Translations under genes and position numbers: made by a program
From: Actinomadura cremea
Lineage (GTDB): Bacteria > Actinomycetota > Actinomycetes > Streptosporangiales > Streptosporangiaceae
DNA: 64,000 bases
Assembly: GCF_014648495.1 (NCBI RefSeq)
Contig: NZ_BMRF01000001.1
Coordinates: 124,001-188,000, forward strand
Direction: 5' to 3'
The notes under the pieces: model-generated
Told to the model about the DNA's origin: nothing
What the model saw: only the letters and a program-made list of their open reading frames with translations
Databases searched by the model: none
Part shown: piece after piece, positions 1-7,831 of the stretch
Layout: each line of letters opens with the position of its first letter
Position numbering within the stretch: the stretch's first letter is position 1

Positions 1-157
1 CCACGGTCGGCACGTCGAGCGTCGTGGGCAGGTCCGGGCCGAACACCTCGGTCGCCGGGACGACGCGGTCGGTGATCGTCGAGACGGAGGCACCGAGGAA
101 CAGGCGGAAGCAGCCCGGCCGGAACGCGACGCCGAAGACGTGGAAGGTGTGGCGCTG
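1..157 (-). pseudogene. AraC-family regulator fragment (DUF6597-like N-terminal domain), runs off left edge
   Basis: Read on the minus strand, an open frame from 157 to the window edge translates to a stretch with HVFGVAFRPG, FLGASVSTITDRV and EVFGPDL. This pattern is typical of the N-terminal sensing domain of AraC-type regulators of the DUF6597 group. An in-frame TAG lies at 158-160 and no good start follows it. The first 50 or so residues of the domain are therefore missing or shifted, and a decayed gene is more likely than an intact one. The C-terminal HTH would lie outside the window, so intactness downstream cannot be judged. Family recognition is by motif memory only. Confidence 0.45.
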
Positions 158-266
158 CTACCTGGTCCACGCACTCCGCAGCTCACGAACGTCCCGCTCC
201 ACGCGGCAAAGTGTATGTCGCCTTTGTCCAATACCCTTCCGGCCCGGGCCGCTTAGCGTCGCTGCC

Positions 267-836
267 ATGCCACATCTGTCCAACGCTGCCGAGGCCATGG
301 CCGCAGTCGCCCGCACCATCACCGACGACCAGCTCGCCAACAAGACCCCGTGCACGGAGTACGACGTGCGGGCACTGGTCAACCACCTCCTGTTCTGGGG
401 CCCGTCGCTCGCCGGCGGCGGCCGCAAGGAGTCCGTTCCGCAGCCGGCGGGCACCGAGTCCGAGGTGGACCTGGCGGCCGGCGACTGGCGCGGCCGCCTG
501 CTCGACCTGCTGGACGACATCACGTCGTCGTGGGCGCCGCCGAGCGCCTGGGAGGGCGAGACGAGCATGGGCACACCGCAGACGCTGCCCGCGCCCGTCT
601 TGGGCGACATGATCGTCGGCGAGCTGGCCATGCACGCCTGGGACCTGGCGGTCGCGACCGGGCAGCGGCTGGAACTGCCCGCCGACCTGCTGACGCATCT
701 GCACGACACGGTGTTCGCCGGCGTGGAGCAGGGGCGGGAGATGGGCATGTACGGACCGGAAGTCGCGGTGCCGGCCGACGCACCCGCCTTGGACCGCATC
801 CTCGGCCTGACCGGCCGTGATCCCGCCTGGGCGTAG
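267..836 (+). CDS. TIGR03086 family / mycothiol-dependent maleylpyruvate isomerase-like metal-binding protein
   Basis: A 189-residue soluble protein. The ATG at 267 (MPHLSNAAEAMAAVARTITDD) is chosen because family members start a few residues before this amphipathic helix; the upstream extension of the open frame has no coding character. The layout matches the DinB-like four-helix fold. It shows the TPCTEYDVRALVNHLL motif near residues 30-45 and GELAMHAWDLAVATGQ near residues 115-130, whose histidines would help bind a divalent metal. Proteins of this family are usually small-thiol (mycothiol) dependent transferases or of unknown substrate. The neighbours are remnants, so context gives no substrate. 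Family call is firm, function unknown. Confidence 0.85.
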   Translation: MPHLSNAAEAMAAVARTITDDQLANKTPCTEYDVRALVNHLLFWGPSLAGGGRKESVPQPAGTESEVDLAAGDWRGRLLDLLDDITSSWAPPSAWEGETSMGTPQTLPAPVLGDMIVGELAMHAWDLAVATGQRLELPADLLTHLHDTVFAGVEQGREMGMYGPEVAVPADAPALDRILGLTGRDPAWA

Positions 837-841
837 TCACC

Positions 842-1037
842 GACTGGTGGTGTCGGCCACATCGGGCGCGAGCCGGCGAAGCGTGGTGTGGTGGCGCCGA
901 CGGTCCTCGCAGCGCTCACCGGCTACTGGGAACGCAACAGCCCCAACCCCGAACCCGCGAAAGCGACCGGACCACGCCGCTACCAGCACGGCGCCTCGGC
1001 CGCGGGACGGGCGCTGCTGAAAATCCGCGTGACATAG
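842..1037 (+). other. Gene-poor stretch with an unassigned open fragment
   Basis: No gene with a convincing start lies here. One plus-strand frame ending in TAG at 1035-1037 reads TVLAALTGYWERNSPNPEPA and then GPRRYQHGASAAGRALLKIR. It has plausible actinobacterial amino-acid use but no start codon or ribosome binding site. It may be the C-terminal scrap of a lost gene. I do not recognise the family. Confidence 0.25.
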
Positions 1038-1072
1038 GCAACGCGTCGCGCCAGCCCCACCTCCGTGCCGGA

Positions 1073-1530
1073 TCAACTCCGCTCGTGGGAATCGTCGTCG
1101 CCCCACCCGGCGTCGCGGTCGTCGCCGAGCAGGTCGTTCACCTCGTCCTCGGTGAGGACTTCGCGCGCATCGTCCAGGCGCGTCATGGTGCCGACCCGGC
1201 CGCGCGCGGCGCCGTCCGCCGCGCCGCGCGGGCCGGGGACGGTGGCGGGCCGTGGGACGTGGCGGCGGGAGTCCATGTCGAGGCGGAACGTGCCGTACGG
1301 GGTGACTTTCGACCGAACAGCGCCGTCAGGCCGCGCCGATCCTTCTCGCTCAGCCGGTTCGCCCACACCGGTTCGGCGTTGCGGACCAGCAACACCTGGC
1401 CGCCGGTCGCGTCTCGGCCCCGCCGGGTCGACTGTATGAAGATCCGCGAGTACACCGTCGAACGAGCCGTCCGATGCCCGATCAAAGCTTCGCTCGGCCA
1501 CTGGCCCCGCCACCTCGGCCAAGGGGGCAC
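1073..1530 (-). pseudogene. Degenerate transposase-like remnant (possibly Tn3-family C-terminus)
   Basis: Two overlapping minus-strand frames join into one plausible protein if a frameshift near 1310 is allowed. The first gives GGQVLLVRNAEPVWANRLSE followed by KDRRGLTALF. The second gives VTPYGTFRLDMDSR. That combination resembles the C-terminal end of some actinobacterial Tn3-type transposases, but the match is from memory and weak. A separate short frame from ATG 1186 down to 1073 (37 aa, acidic, ending DDDSHERS) may be only the tail of the same remnant. No terminal inverted repeats were found. Confidence 0.3.
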
Positions 1531-1746
1531 GGGGCATGGCCAGATCGGTGGTGGTCAGGACCAGGGCGACGGTGTAGTCGATGAGGCGATCGCGGACCGG
1601 TGCCGGCGCCGGCACGGCCGTCCGCCCGAGCGCGACAGCCTGTACGAGGTGGACGCGGCCTCGGGCGCGGCCTTGCGTCCCATGTAGGGCGCCTTGAGCC
1701 ATGCGGCCTACACGGCGGCGCGCACGGGCCGGGGGCATCCCGTGAG

Positions 1747-2130
1747 TCAGGCCTTGGCGCGCTGCTGCTTGAGGCGGAGTTCCTCCTTGCGGACTTCGGC
1801 TTGGACGGCTTGCTCGCGTTCCAGCCAGTCGGGCCTTTCGGCCTTCAGGTTCTCGATCTCGGCCGTGGTGAGGGGGCCCGTGATGCCGGCGCGGGCCAGA
1901 CCTGAGACGGAGACGCGGAGCTTTGCGGCGACGACCTGGCGGGGGTGGGGACCTTCACGGCGCAGGTTCGCCAGCCACGTGGGCGGGTCGGCTTGGAGCG
2001 CGTTCAATTCGTCCCGGGAGACAGGACCTTCCTGGAACTCGGCGGGTGCTGCCGACAGCAGGATCCCCAGCTTCTTGGCCGCGGTCGCGGACTTCATGGT
2101 CTGCGGGGTCTTTGCTTTGGACGTGCCCAT
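1747..2130 (-). CDS. DUF5997 family protein
   Basis: A 127-residue protein starting with ATG at 2130. The segments TMKSATAAKKLGILL, APAEFQEGPVSRDELNALQ and PRQVVAAKLRVSVSGLARAG are characteristic of DUF5997, a short family common in Actinobacteria. It ends in a charged helix rich in Glu, Lys and Arg. It has no signal peptide or membrane segment, and its role is unknown. It lies back to back with the LysR-type substrate-binding-domain protein at 2186, with 55 bases between starts. I recall the same divergent pairing in other actinomycetes, which suggests co-regulation. Confidence 0.9.
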   Translation of the reverse strand: MGTSKAKTPQTMKSATAAKKLGILLSAAPAEFQEGPVSRDELNALQADPPTWLANLRREGPHPRQVVAAKLRVSVSGLARAGITGPLTTAEIENLKAERPDWLEREQAVQAEVRKEELRLKQQRAKA

Positions 2131-2185
2131 GACCTCAAGGGTAGCCAGCGGGAGGGAACTGTCTGGACGTGACTAGGGTGGCGGA

Positions 2186-2869
2186 GTGAGCGATGGTGAG
2201 TTCCGGCTGGCCTACGTGCCGGGCGTGACGCCCGGGAAGTGGGCGGGGGTGTGGGCCGAGCGGGTCCGGGAGGTGCCGCTTCGCCTGCTGCAGGTTCCGG
2301 CGACCGAGGCCGTCCCCCTGCTGCGGAACGGTGGCGTGGACGCGGCGTTCGTACGCCTGCCGATCGACCGCGAGGCCCTCCATGTGATCCCGCTGTACCT
2401 GGAGACGACCGTGGTGGTGGTGCCAAAGGATCACGCGGTGGCCGCAGTGGAGGAGGTGGAGCTCGCCGATCTCGCCGACGAGGACGTGTTCGAGCCACTC
2501 GACGAGGTCTTGACCTGGGACGACCGCCCCGGGCAACCTGCCTTCACCCGTCCTGAGAGCACCGCCGGCGCGATCGAGTTGGTGGCGTCGGGAGTCGGCG
2601 TCCTGCTGCTCCCGCAGTCTCTGGCCCGCCTCCACCACCGCAAAGACCTCACCTACCGAACCGTGACCGACGCTCCGCAGTCCCAGATCGGCCTGGCCTG
2701 GCTCGAGGCCGTGACGACCGACCTGATGGAGGAGCTGATCGGCATCGTCCGCGGCCGCACCCCCAACAGCTCCCGTGGCCGCAATCCCCGGCAACAGCCC
2801 GCCCGTAAAAAGCCACCGCAACAGCGCCCCGTCCCCAAGCACCGCCGCCAGAAGCGCCGCCGGAGGTGA
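2186..2869 (+). CDS. LysR-type substrate-binding-domain protein lacking the HTH
   Basis: A 227-residue protein with GTG start at 2186. From about residue 5 to 195 it follows the periplasmic-binding-like effector domain of LysR regulators: FRLAYVPGVTPGKWAGVW at the start, VDAAFVRLPID in the middle, and ELVASGVGVLLLPQSLARL near residue 145. The usual N-terminal winged helix is absent. It has either lost DNA binding or relies on its very basic tail (residues 195-227 are mostly Arg, Lys, Pro and Gln), which could bind nucleic acid non-specifically. It is divergent from the DUF5997 gene. An effector-sensing role is inferred and the ligand is unknown. Confidence 0.85.
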   Translation: MSDGEFRLAYVPGVTPGKWAGVWAERVREVPLRLLQVPATEAVPLLRNGGVDAAFVRLPIDREALHVIPLYLETTVVVVPKDHAVAAVEEVELADLADEDVFEPLDEVLTWDDRPGQPAFTRPESTAGAIELVASGVGVLLLPQSLARLHHRKDLTYRTVTDAPQSQIGLAWLEAVTTDLMEELIGIVRGRTPNSSRGRNPRQQPARKKPPQQRPVPKHRRQKRRRR

Positions 2870-2881
2870 CGGGAGTCGCGC

Positions 2882-3122
2882 TCACCGACAACACCCCGCC
2901 ATCCCTCTTCGAAGGCCCGGACGAGTGAACTCGTCCGGTTCGATGATCTGTGTAGGCACCGGCGTCAGCGGGCAAGCGTTGGCGATGCCCTGGTGAGGCC
3001 GATGCTCGTTGTACGAAGGTCCTGAACTCGCGGAAGGCGTGGAGCAGGTGCCGCTGGTTCCAGATCTGGGTTCGGTCGAGGAGTTCGCGAACCGACCTCA
3101 CGAAAGATCGAGGCTCGCACAC
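2882..3122 (-). pseudogene. IS3/IS481-type transposase C-terminal (integrase core) remnant
   Basis: On the minus strand the frame from 3122 reads VRELLDRTQIWNQRHLLHAF. The next frame then reads SYNEHRPHQGIANACPLTPV. Joined by one frameshift near 3030 they give the end of an rve integrase core (the classic YNxHRPHQ motif). The N-terminal two thirds, including the first catalytic Asp residues, are missing. A stop is reached at 2884-2882. No terminal repeats are visible. This is a dead transposase scrap between the LysR-domain gene and a small secreted protein. Confidence 0.65.
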
Positions 3123-3219
3123 GACCGCAAAACCGGGGGAACATCAGCGTGTCCGCGCAACGGGGGGAAGCTCCAGATGTCGACAGAAGCACGGTGACAC
3201 GATCGTAGAGCCCGACATG

Positions 3220-3417
3220 TCATTTGCTCGGCTGGGGAACCTTGCAGTTGGCGGTGGGGTTGAGACCGATGTAGTTGAGCGGACCGGAGGCCAAGGTGAT
3301 TCCGATCGTGGCGATTTTGGCGCAGCTGCCGTCGAATTGGGCGTAGTAGTTGCGCTGTCCCGCGGCTAGCGCTCCTATGATCAGCCAGGCGACGAGCATC
3401 CACCGTCTGGACCTCAT
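3220..3417 (-). CDS. Small membrane-anchored or exported hypothetical protein
   Basis: A 65-residue protein. The ATG at 3417 is chosen over an upstream start at 3468 because GGAGGT lies 5 bases before it. Residues 1-20 (MRSRRWMLVAWLIIGALAAG) form a positively charged N-terminus and one hydrophobic helix. A second hydrophobic part, IATIGITLASGPLNYIGLN, follows, and two cysteines (one near residue 32, one near residue 59) could form a disulfide. The motif GPLNYIGLNP with an ending CKVPQPSK is one I associate with small conserved hypotheticals in related actinomycetes. No function can be assigned. Confidence 0.7.
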   Translation of the reverse strand: MRSRRWMLVAWLIIGALAAGQRNYYAQFDGSCAKIATIGITLASGPLNYIGLNPTANCKVPQPSK

Positions 3418-3503
3418 CGCTACCTCCGGTGACCGCTTCGCCGACCCTGGGTACGACAGTAACGACAAGATCGTGCATAGTTAAGCAAGTCGGGCCGGGT
3501 GTG

Positions 3504-3625
3504 TCACGTCACCGCCGTCTCGCGCGGCCGCTGTGCTCTCGACGACGCTCTGCCCACCACAGCCGGGTTCTCGGTGATGAGGCCGTACCGCAGCGCGGTG
3601 TTCAGCGCGCTGCGCAGCGTGCTCG
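3504..3625 (-). pseudogene. Tyrosine recombinase (phage-type integrase) remnant
   Basis: A minus-strand frame ending with TGA at 3506-3504 reads LRSALNTALRYGLITENPAV followed by VGRASSRAQRPRETAVT. This is the end of the SAM-like core-binding domain of a site-specific tyrosine recombinase. Nothing of the catalytic domain is seen. Together with the transposase scrap next to it, this marks a former insertion region. Confidence 0.5.
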
Positions 3626-3717
3626 CGTGTCAGGTCGAGCTCGGCACCGCTGGGCAGGCGAACGTCTCGAGCAGATGACCCAGGCCCCGGCGTGACCAAG
3701 CTCGCGCAGATGCGCAT

Positions 3718-4179
3718 CTAGCCGAGGGCATCCCTCGGCTTGCCCGGCAGGAGTTTCAGCGCGCCACGGGAGACGCCGACGCACAGTGCCGTGGGGACGA
3801 GCACTGCGAGCGCTGCGAGCAGGCTCGCCAGGAGCGGGTTCGCGATGGACGCGTCGGTGGCCAGGGCCACGAGGAACACGTAGACCATGGCCAGGGCTCC
3901 GGCTGCGGCCGAGGCGGCGAGCCACCTGGTGAGCAGGCGTCCGCTCTTCGCGGCCGCCTCTCCGATGACGCTGGCCGGTATGAACAGCAGCGGTACCAGG
4001 ACGACGCCCACGACGCCGGCGAGCAGCACCAGGAAAGGTCCCGCCAGCGGGCCGCCGGTGTCCGTGTCGGTGACGACCGCGTACGCGAGAAGACCGGCGT
4101 AGATGACGACGCCTTGCAGGGCGAACGCCAAACAGGCGACTACCGCACCGACCAAGTGCCCGCCGACTCTCACGAACAC
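3718..4179 (-). CDS. Hypothetical integral membrane protein
   Basis: A 153-residue protein with GTG start at 4179, preceded by GGGGAGG 5 bases upstream; the longer reading from 4311 has no hydrophobic or conserved content. It has four hydrophobic segments, near residues 5-30, 45-70, 80-105 and 115-140. The ends are short and basic, finishing KLLPGKPRDALG. No catalytic or transport motif is visible. Upstream on the other strand is a broken azoreductase gene, so the neighbourhood gives no hint of function. Confidence 0.65.
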   Translation of the reverse strand: MFVRVGGHLVGAVVACLAFALQGVVIYAGLLAYAVVTDTDTGGPLAGPFLVLLAGVVGVVLVPLLFIPASVIGEAAAKSGRLLTRWLAASAAAGALAMVYVFLVALATDASIANPLLASLLAALAVLVPTALCVGVSRGALKLLPGKPRDALG

Positions 4180-4265
4180 AACGCCCTCCCCATCAGCGCA
4201 CCGAGCGGATCGGGTCGCCAGTTCGGCTCTGTGAATGCCCGGATCATGATCGTACCGAGCGTCCG

Positions 4266-4965
4266 GTGGCGCCGGACCTGCGACCGGGCCGTACCGCTCG
4301 GCGGCACGCACCTCCTGCTGAGGGCAGGGTGGCGGAACCCATGCCCAACGTGGACGCGGCGGCGTTGCCCGCGTTCCCGCCGGAAACCCGCCTGGGCTCG
4401 CGGCACTGCCTGATCAGCGGGGCCCGAGCAGGCGACCGCCACAGCCGTGCAGGACGAGCTGATCGAGGAATTCCTCGGAGCCGGCGCCTACCTGTTCACG
4501 GTGCCGATGTACAACCTGACGATGCCGTCGGTGTTCAAGGCCTGGCTGGACCAGATCGTCGTCTTCGGCCGGACCGTCGACCGCGAGGGTCCGTCCCAGG
4601 CCACCGGACGCCCGGCGGTGCTGATCTCCGCCCGGGGCGGTAGTTACGGCCCGGGCGCGCCCAAGCACGGCTTCGACTACGTCGTGCCGGCTCTCGAGGC
4701 GCTGCTCGGACGGGACGAGCTGTTGGGACTCGATGTCACCACAGTGATCCCTGAGCTGACCATGGCACCCCACACACCGGCCCTGGCGTCTCTTCTCCCA
4801 ATGCACGAGGCGTCCATGGCCGACGCCCACGACCGTGCCCGCGCACTCGCCGAAAGGATCGCCCTCGGCAGCGGCCCTCTCCGCCGGAACGTGCGTGGTT
4901 CGCTGAGCCAAAGGTCCCCGCACCCGAGAACTCGCCGTTCGGAGGGATGCACTGCTCCCTCGTAA
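4266..4965 (+). pseudogene. FMN-dependent NADH-azoreductase (AzoR-like), frameshifted
   Basis: From about 4425 one frame reads GPEQATATAVQDELIEEFL and then LFTVPMYNLTMPSVFKAWLD. It continues to an ending ADAHDRARALAERIA, all typical of AzoR flavoenzymes that reduce azo or quinone bonds with NADH and FMN. The preceding part, PMPNVDAAALPAFPPETR, lies in another frame (4266 onward), so there is a frameshift near 4420. The phosphate-binding N-terminus is missing or unrecognisable. The last 30 or so residues after 4866 are off-family. The downstream frame could still be translated from GTG 4447, but it would lack part of the FMN site. Confidence 0.7.
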
Positions 4966-5061
4966 GAGGGAGGGCGGAGCTCGCTCCCGTCGGTGATGAC
5001 CTTCCGGCTGGTGAAAATACAGGGTTAAGGGCGTAAACATCCCTTGCCAAGGAGCCCCCGG

Positions 5062-5670
5062 ATGAACCCGCGTATCGCCTTCATCGCCGCCCCACTGCTC
5101 ACCCTCGCCTACGGCGTGATCCGGATCCTTGACGGGCTCGACGGTAGTCGCGGCCCCGGTATCGCCTGGACCGCCGGCCATCTGGCCTTCATCGCGGCGA
5201 TGGGGTTGTTCGTGCACATCTTCTGGCGGATGCGCCGGATGGCGGGGGGCAACGCCCTGTCCACGGTGATCGCGGGGATCGCCACCGCCGGCGCCCTGGC
5301 TCTGATCACGCAGTTCACCATCGACGTCGTGGCCGGGCTGTTGTCCGCCGACAACCTGAGCATGAGCCTTCTCATCCGTGATATCCGCGGCACCCCGGGG
5401 GTCACCCTCGCGGCCTACGACATCGGGCCGTACCTGTTCTACATCGGCCAGTTCGCTCTCGTCGTCCAGCTCGCCGTCATGCGCCGGATCAAGATGTGGA
5501 CGCCCTTCCTGGTCCTGGTCGACCTCGTCATGCCCAACATCGACAAGGACCTCATCCCGCTCGGCGCCATCCTCCTGCTCGTCTCCTTCGCCTCCATCTC
5601 CCACCGAGGCACCCCGGCCGTCTCCCGCCCGGTTCCCCCTGCTGCCGAGCCCGTCGCGGCCCGGGTATGA
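5062..5670 (+). CDS. Hypothetical membrane protein (six-helix)
   Basis: A 202-residue protein with ATG at 5062 and AAGGAG 7 bases upstream. Hydrophobic segments lie near residues 5-22, 35-55, 70-100, 118-140, 150-165 and 170-185. An acidic-polar loop (residues 100-117, containing MSLLIRDIRGTPG) lies between helices three and four, and a Pro/Ala-rich tail follows. It looks like one of many unassigned small actinobacterial membrane proteins. It stands alone, with decayed or empty sequence on both sides. No transporter signature is visible. Confidence 0.75.
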   Translation: MNPRIAFIAAPLLTLAYGVIRILDGLDGSRGPGIAWTAGHLAFIAAMGLFVHIFWRMRRMAGGNALSTVIAGIATAGALALITQFTIDVVAGLLSADNLSMSLLIRDIRGTPGVTLAAYDIGPYLFYIGQFALVVQLAVMRRIKMWTPFLVLVDLVMPNIDKDLIPLGAILLLVSFASISHRGTPAVSRPVPPAAEPVAARV

Positions 5671-6059
5671 CGATGCACCCTGACCGGCAGGCCCTCTGGC
5701 CTGCCGTTCTCGTGGCTGCTACGCCCTGTGATCAAGCGGTGGATCCGCATGGGCGGCCAGCGTCCCGGGAGGTGATCGGCGCGTATCCGGGGACGGCGCC
5801 GTACTCCGAGGCCGCGGTGTCGCGGAACAACTGCGACAGCCCGGAGATCCGCTGGATGCGAGAGACGGGGCCCATGGGCCTGCCTGTCTTCTCGGCGCAC
5901 GAGGTGCCTGGCTGGTCCAGGCGGTGGCCCCCAGGTCAGGTCGAGGTACGTGACGACGCGGTCGTGACGGGGCGGGCACACGAGGGGACTCGACCAGAGC
6001 GGCGTGGACGATCGCCTGGTCGTCACCGGGCAGGCGAACGTCCGGCGTTTGCTGAGCGC
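5671..6059 (+). other. 389-bp stretch without a supported gene
   Basis: Open frames here have no ribosome binding site and no recognised family. One minus-strand frame ending at 5734-5732 includes GPVSRIQRISGLSQLFRDTA and EYGAVPGYAPITSRD, which looks more protein-like than its rivals. It could be the end of a lost gene. I could not name it. Confidence 0.3.
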
Positions 6060-6470
6060 TCAGGCGACGTTGGTGTTCTGCATGGCGCTGATCCACCAGG
6101 TGCCGTCCTGCTTGACCGCCACCACCGTGCCGTGGTTGGCGAAAGCGCCCTTTGGGGTGGCGGTGTCCTGGCGAAGGTGGAGGATCGCGAGGTCGGGAGC
6201 CGGGGAGGAGATGCTCAGGATCTTGATGCGGGTCGTCCAGCCGGTGACGGGGCCGTCCAGCCGGGCTGTGTGGTACTCGAACAGGTTGCGCCAGCCGCGC
6301 AGGATCGTGCCGTCGGGGACGATCACGACGGCGTCGTCGCTGAACGGGCCGTCGAGCACCGCGGGGTTCTTCTGGTTGAAGCCGGTCTCGATCTGGGCGA
6401 CGAGCTGTTCCAGGTCTCGCGCGTCCGACTCGCCGGCGAACGAACCGTACACGGTGGGGCGATCGGTCAT
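6060..6470 (-). CDS. NTF2-like / SnoaL-like domain protein (DUF4440 type)
   Basis: A 136-residue protein starting at ATG 6470. The order is one helix (ARDLEQLVAQIETGFNQKNP), the short motif DDAVVIVPDGTILRGW near residue 45, then alternating strands that end TPKGAFANHGTVVAVKQDGT and WWISAMQNTNVA. This is the cone-shaped NTF2/SnoaL fold found in small isomerases, cyclases or orphan ligand binders. It is followed on the same strand by nothing and preceded 22 bases away by the DsbA-like gene, so the two probably form one transcript (dsbA-like first). The substrate is unknown. Confidence 0.85.
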   Translation of the reverse strand: MTDRPTVYGSFAGESDARDLEQLVAQIETGFNQKNPAVLDGPFSDDAVVIVPDGTILRGWRNLFEYHTARLDGPVTGWTTRIKILSISSPAPDLAILHLRQDTATPKGAFANHGTVVAVKQDGTWWISAMQNTNVA

Positions 6471-6492
6471 GATGATGCACCTCTCTCGGATG

Positions 6493-7104
6493 TCAGGCGT
6501 GGGCGAGCACGGACAGGATGGCTTGTTCGGACAGGGCGCCGCTGGTCGCGGGCCGGTCGGCGAACTGGAGGACGGGAACGCCGCGGATTCCCGAGCGGCG
6601 GACCCGGTCGAGGTCGGCGCGGGTCCGTTCGGCTCCCTCGTCGCTCCACCGGACGCCGGCCTCGGCCGCGAGGCGCTGGAGCGTGTCGAGGTCGGCGACG
6701 TTGAGTTCGTCGGTGTGGTGGGCGCGGAAGAGGCGCTCGACCATCTGCTCGCCCAGCCCTTGGCCGCTCGCGAGGGCGACGAGGCGGTGCGCCTGGAAGG
6801 TGTTGGAGAAAACCGCCTTGTCGTGCCGGAGGACCAGGCCCTCCTGCGCCGCCAGCTCGGTGATCTCGGCCACGGCCTGGGCGGGGTCGACGCCGAGCGC
6901 CTTGCGCAGCACCTCCACCTTGGGCTCGCCCTCCGTGGTCGCCTCGGGGGCCAGCTGGAAGGGGTGGAAGACGACCTCCGCCCGTCCGCCGTCGGCGCGG
7001 AAGCGGGTCAGGGCCCGCTGGAGCCGGGTGAAGGCGAAGTAGGACCACACGCAGGGGATGTCGAAGGTGAAGCCGACCTTGATGCTCGTGCCGTTGTCGT
7101 TCAT
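6493..7104 (-). CDS. DsbA family / FrnE-like oxidoreductase with a CxxS active site
   Basis: A 203-residue protein; ATG 7104 (MNDNGTSIKVGFTFDIPC) is preferred to a longer frame beginning at 7188. It has the thioredoxin-fold layout of the FrnE branch: N-terminal strand and active site, a large helical insert (VFHPFQLAPEA, FQAHRLVALA, ERLFRAHHTDE), and the cis-proline region GIRGVPVLQFADR near residue 175. The active site reads CVWS, and this is the only cysteine in the protein. It therefore cannot cycle a disulfide alone. An isomerase-like or polyketide-type role, as suggested for FrnE, is possible. It faces an FMN reductase gene across a 20-bp palindrome. Confidence 0.85.
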   Translation of the reverse strand: MNDNGTSIKVGFTFDIPCVWSYFAFTRLQRALTRFRADGGRAEVVFHPFQLAPEATTEGEPKVEVLRKALGVDPAQAVAEITELAAQEGLVLRHDKAVFSNTFQAHRLVALASGQGLGEQMVERLFRAHHTDELNVADLDTLQRLAAEAGVRWSDEGAERTRADLDRVRRSGIRGVPVLQFADRPATSGALSEQAILSVLAHA

Positions 7105-7138
7105 GTCCTGAACGGTAGGAGTGCGCCAGGGGGCATGG

Positions 7139-7198
7139 CCTCTGTCATGTGACTGGGTTCGGATGACCTGGGCGGAAGACCCAGTCACATGACAGAGG
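7139..7198. promoter_or_regulatory. Perfect 20-bp inverted repeat, probable operator in a divergent promoter region
   Basis: The arm CCTCTGTCATGTGACTGGGT at 7139-7158 is matched exactly by its reverse complement at 7179-7198, with 20 bases between. Each arm itself contains a GTCANNTGAC palindrome, so the region holds two dyad sites. It sits between the starts of the DsbA-like gene (7104, minus) and the FMN reductase gene (7262, plus). This is the expected place for a dimeric repressor controlling both directions. Which regulator binds is not known. Confidence 0.7.
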
Positions 7199-7261
7199 AG
7201 GCCCTCGCCACGGCGCTCCTAACGTCGTCCTCATCAACCCGGCCTGACGAGGAGACGCGAG

Positions 7262-7828
7262 ATGCTGAACGTGGCGATCATCATTGGCAGCACCAGGGAA
7301 GGCCGGTTCGGGCCCGTCGTAGCCGACTGGTTCGTCGAGCAGGCGAAGGCGAGCGAGGACGTCGGCCTCGACGTGATCGACCTGGCCGGGGTGGACCTGC
7401 CGCTGGAGCTGCCGCCGAGCGTGCCTCCCGCGCCGCAGCTGACGGAGCTGTCGCGGCGGCTGCACGCGGCGGACGCCTTCGTGTTCGTGACGCCCGAGTA
7501 CAACCGGAGCTTCCCCGCCTCGGTGAAGAATCTCATCGACTGGCACTACGCCGAATGGCGGGCCAAGCCGGTGGGCTTCGTCTCGTACGGTTCGATGTCG
7601 GGCGGTCAGCATGCGATCCAGGCGTTGCGCGCGGTCTTCGCCGAGCTGCACGCGGTCACGATCAGGGACACGATCAGCTTCGTCCCCCCCTGGAACCACT
7701 TCGACGAGGACGGCCGGCTTCTCGACCCGGCGGGCCCGGAGCGGGCCGCCACGGCGCTGCTGGATCGGCTCGGTTGGTGGGGGCGCGTGCTGAAGACCGC
7801 CAGGGCCGAGCACCCGTACGGGAGCTGA
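7262..7828 (+). CDS. NADPH-dependent FMN reductase family protein
   Basis: A 188-residue flavodoxin-fold protein with ATG 7262 and GAGGAG about 8 bases upstream. Hallmarks are the FMN phosphate loop IIIGSTREGRFGPVVADWF (residues 6-24), the motif TPEYNRSFPASVKNLIDW near residue 78, and the flavin-edge loop VGFVSYGSMSGGQHAIQALR near residue 105. Such enzymes use NAD(P)H to reduce FMN, quinones, chromate or azo dyes. A paralogue lies at 14422-15015 in this window. It is followed after 3 bases by the chimeric dehydrogenase-LuxR gene, with which it is probably co-transcribed. Confidence 0.9.
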   Translation: MLNVAIIIGSTREGRFGPVVADWFVEQAKASEDVGLDVIDLAGVDLPLELPPSVPPAPQLTELSRRLHAADAFVFVTPEYNRSFPASVKNLIDWHYAEWRAKPVGFVSYGSMSGGQHAIQALRAVFAELHAVTIRDTISFVPPWNHFDEDGRLLDPAGPERAATALLDRLGWWGRVLKTARAEHPYGS

Positions 7829-7831
7829 CCG

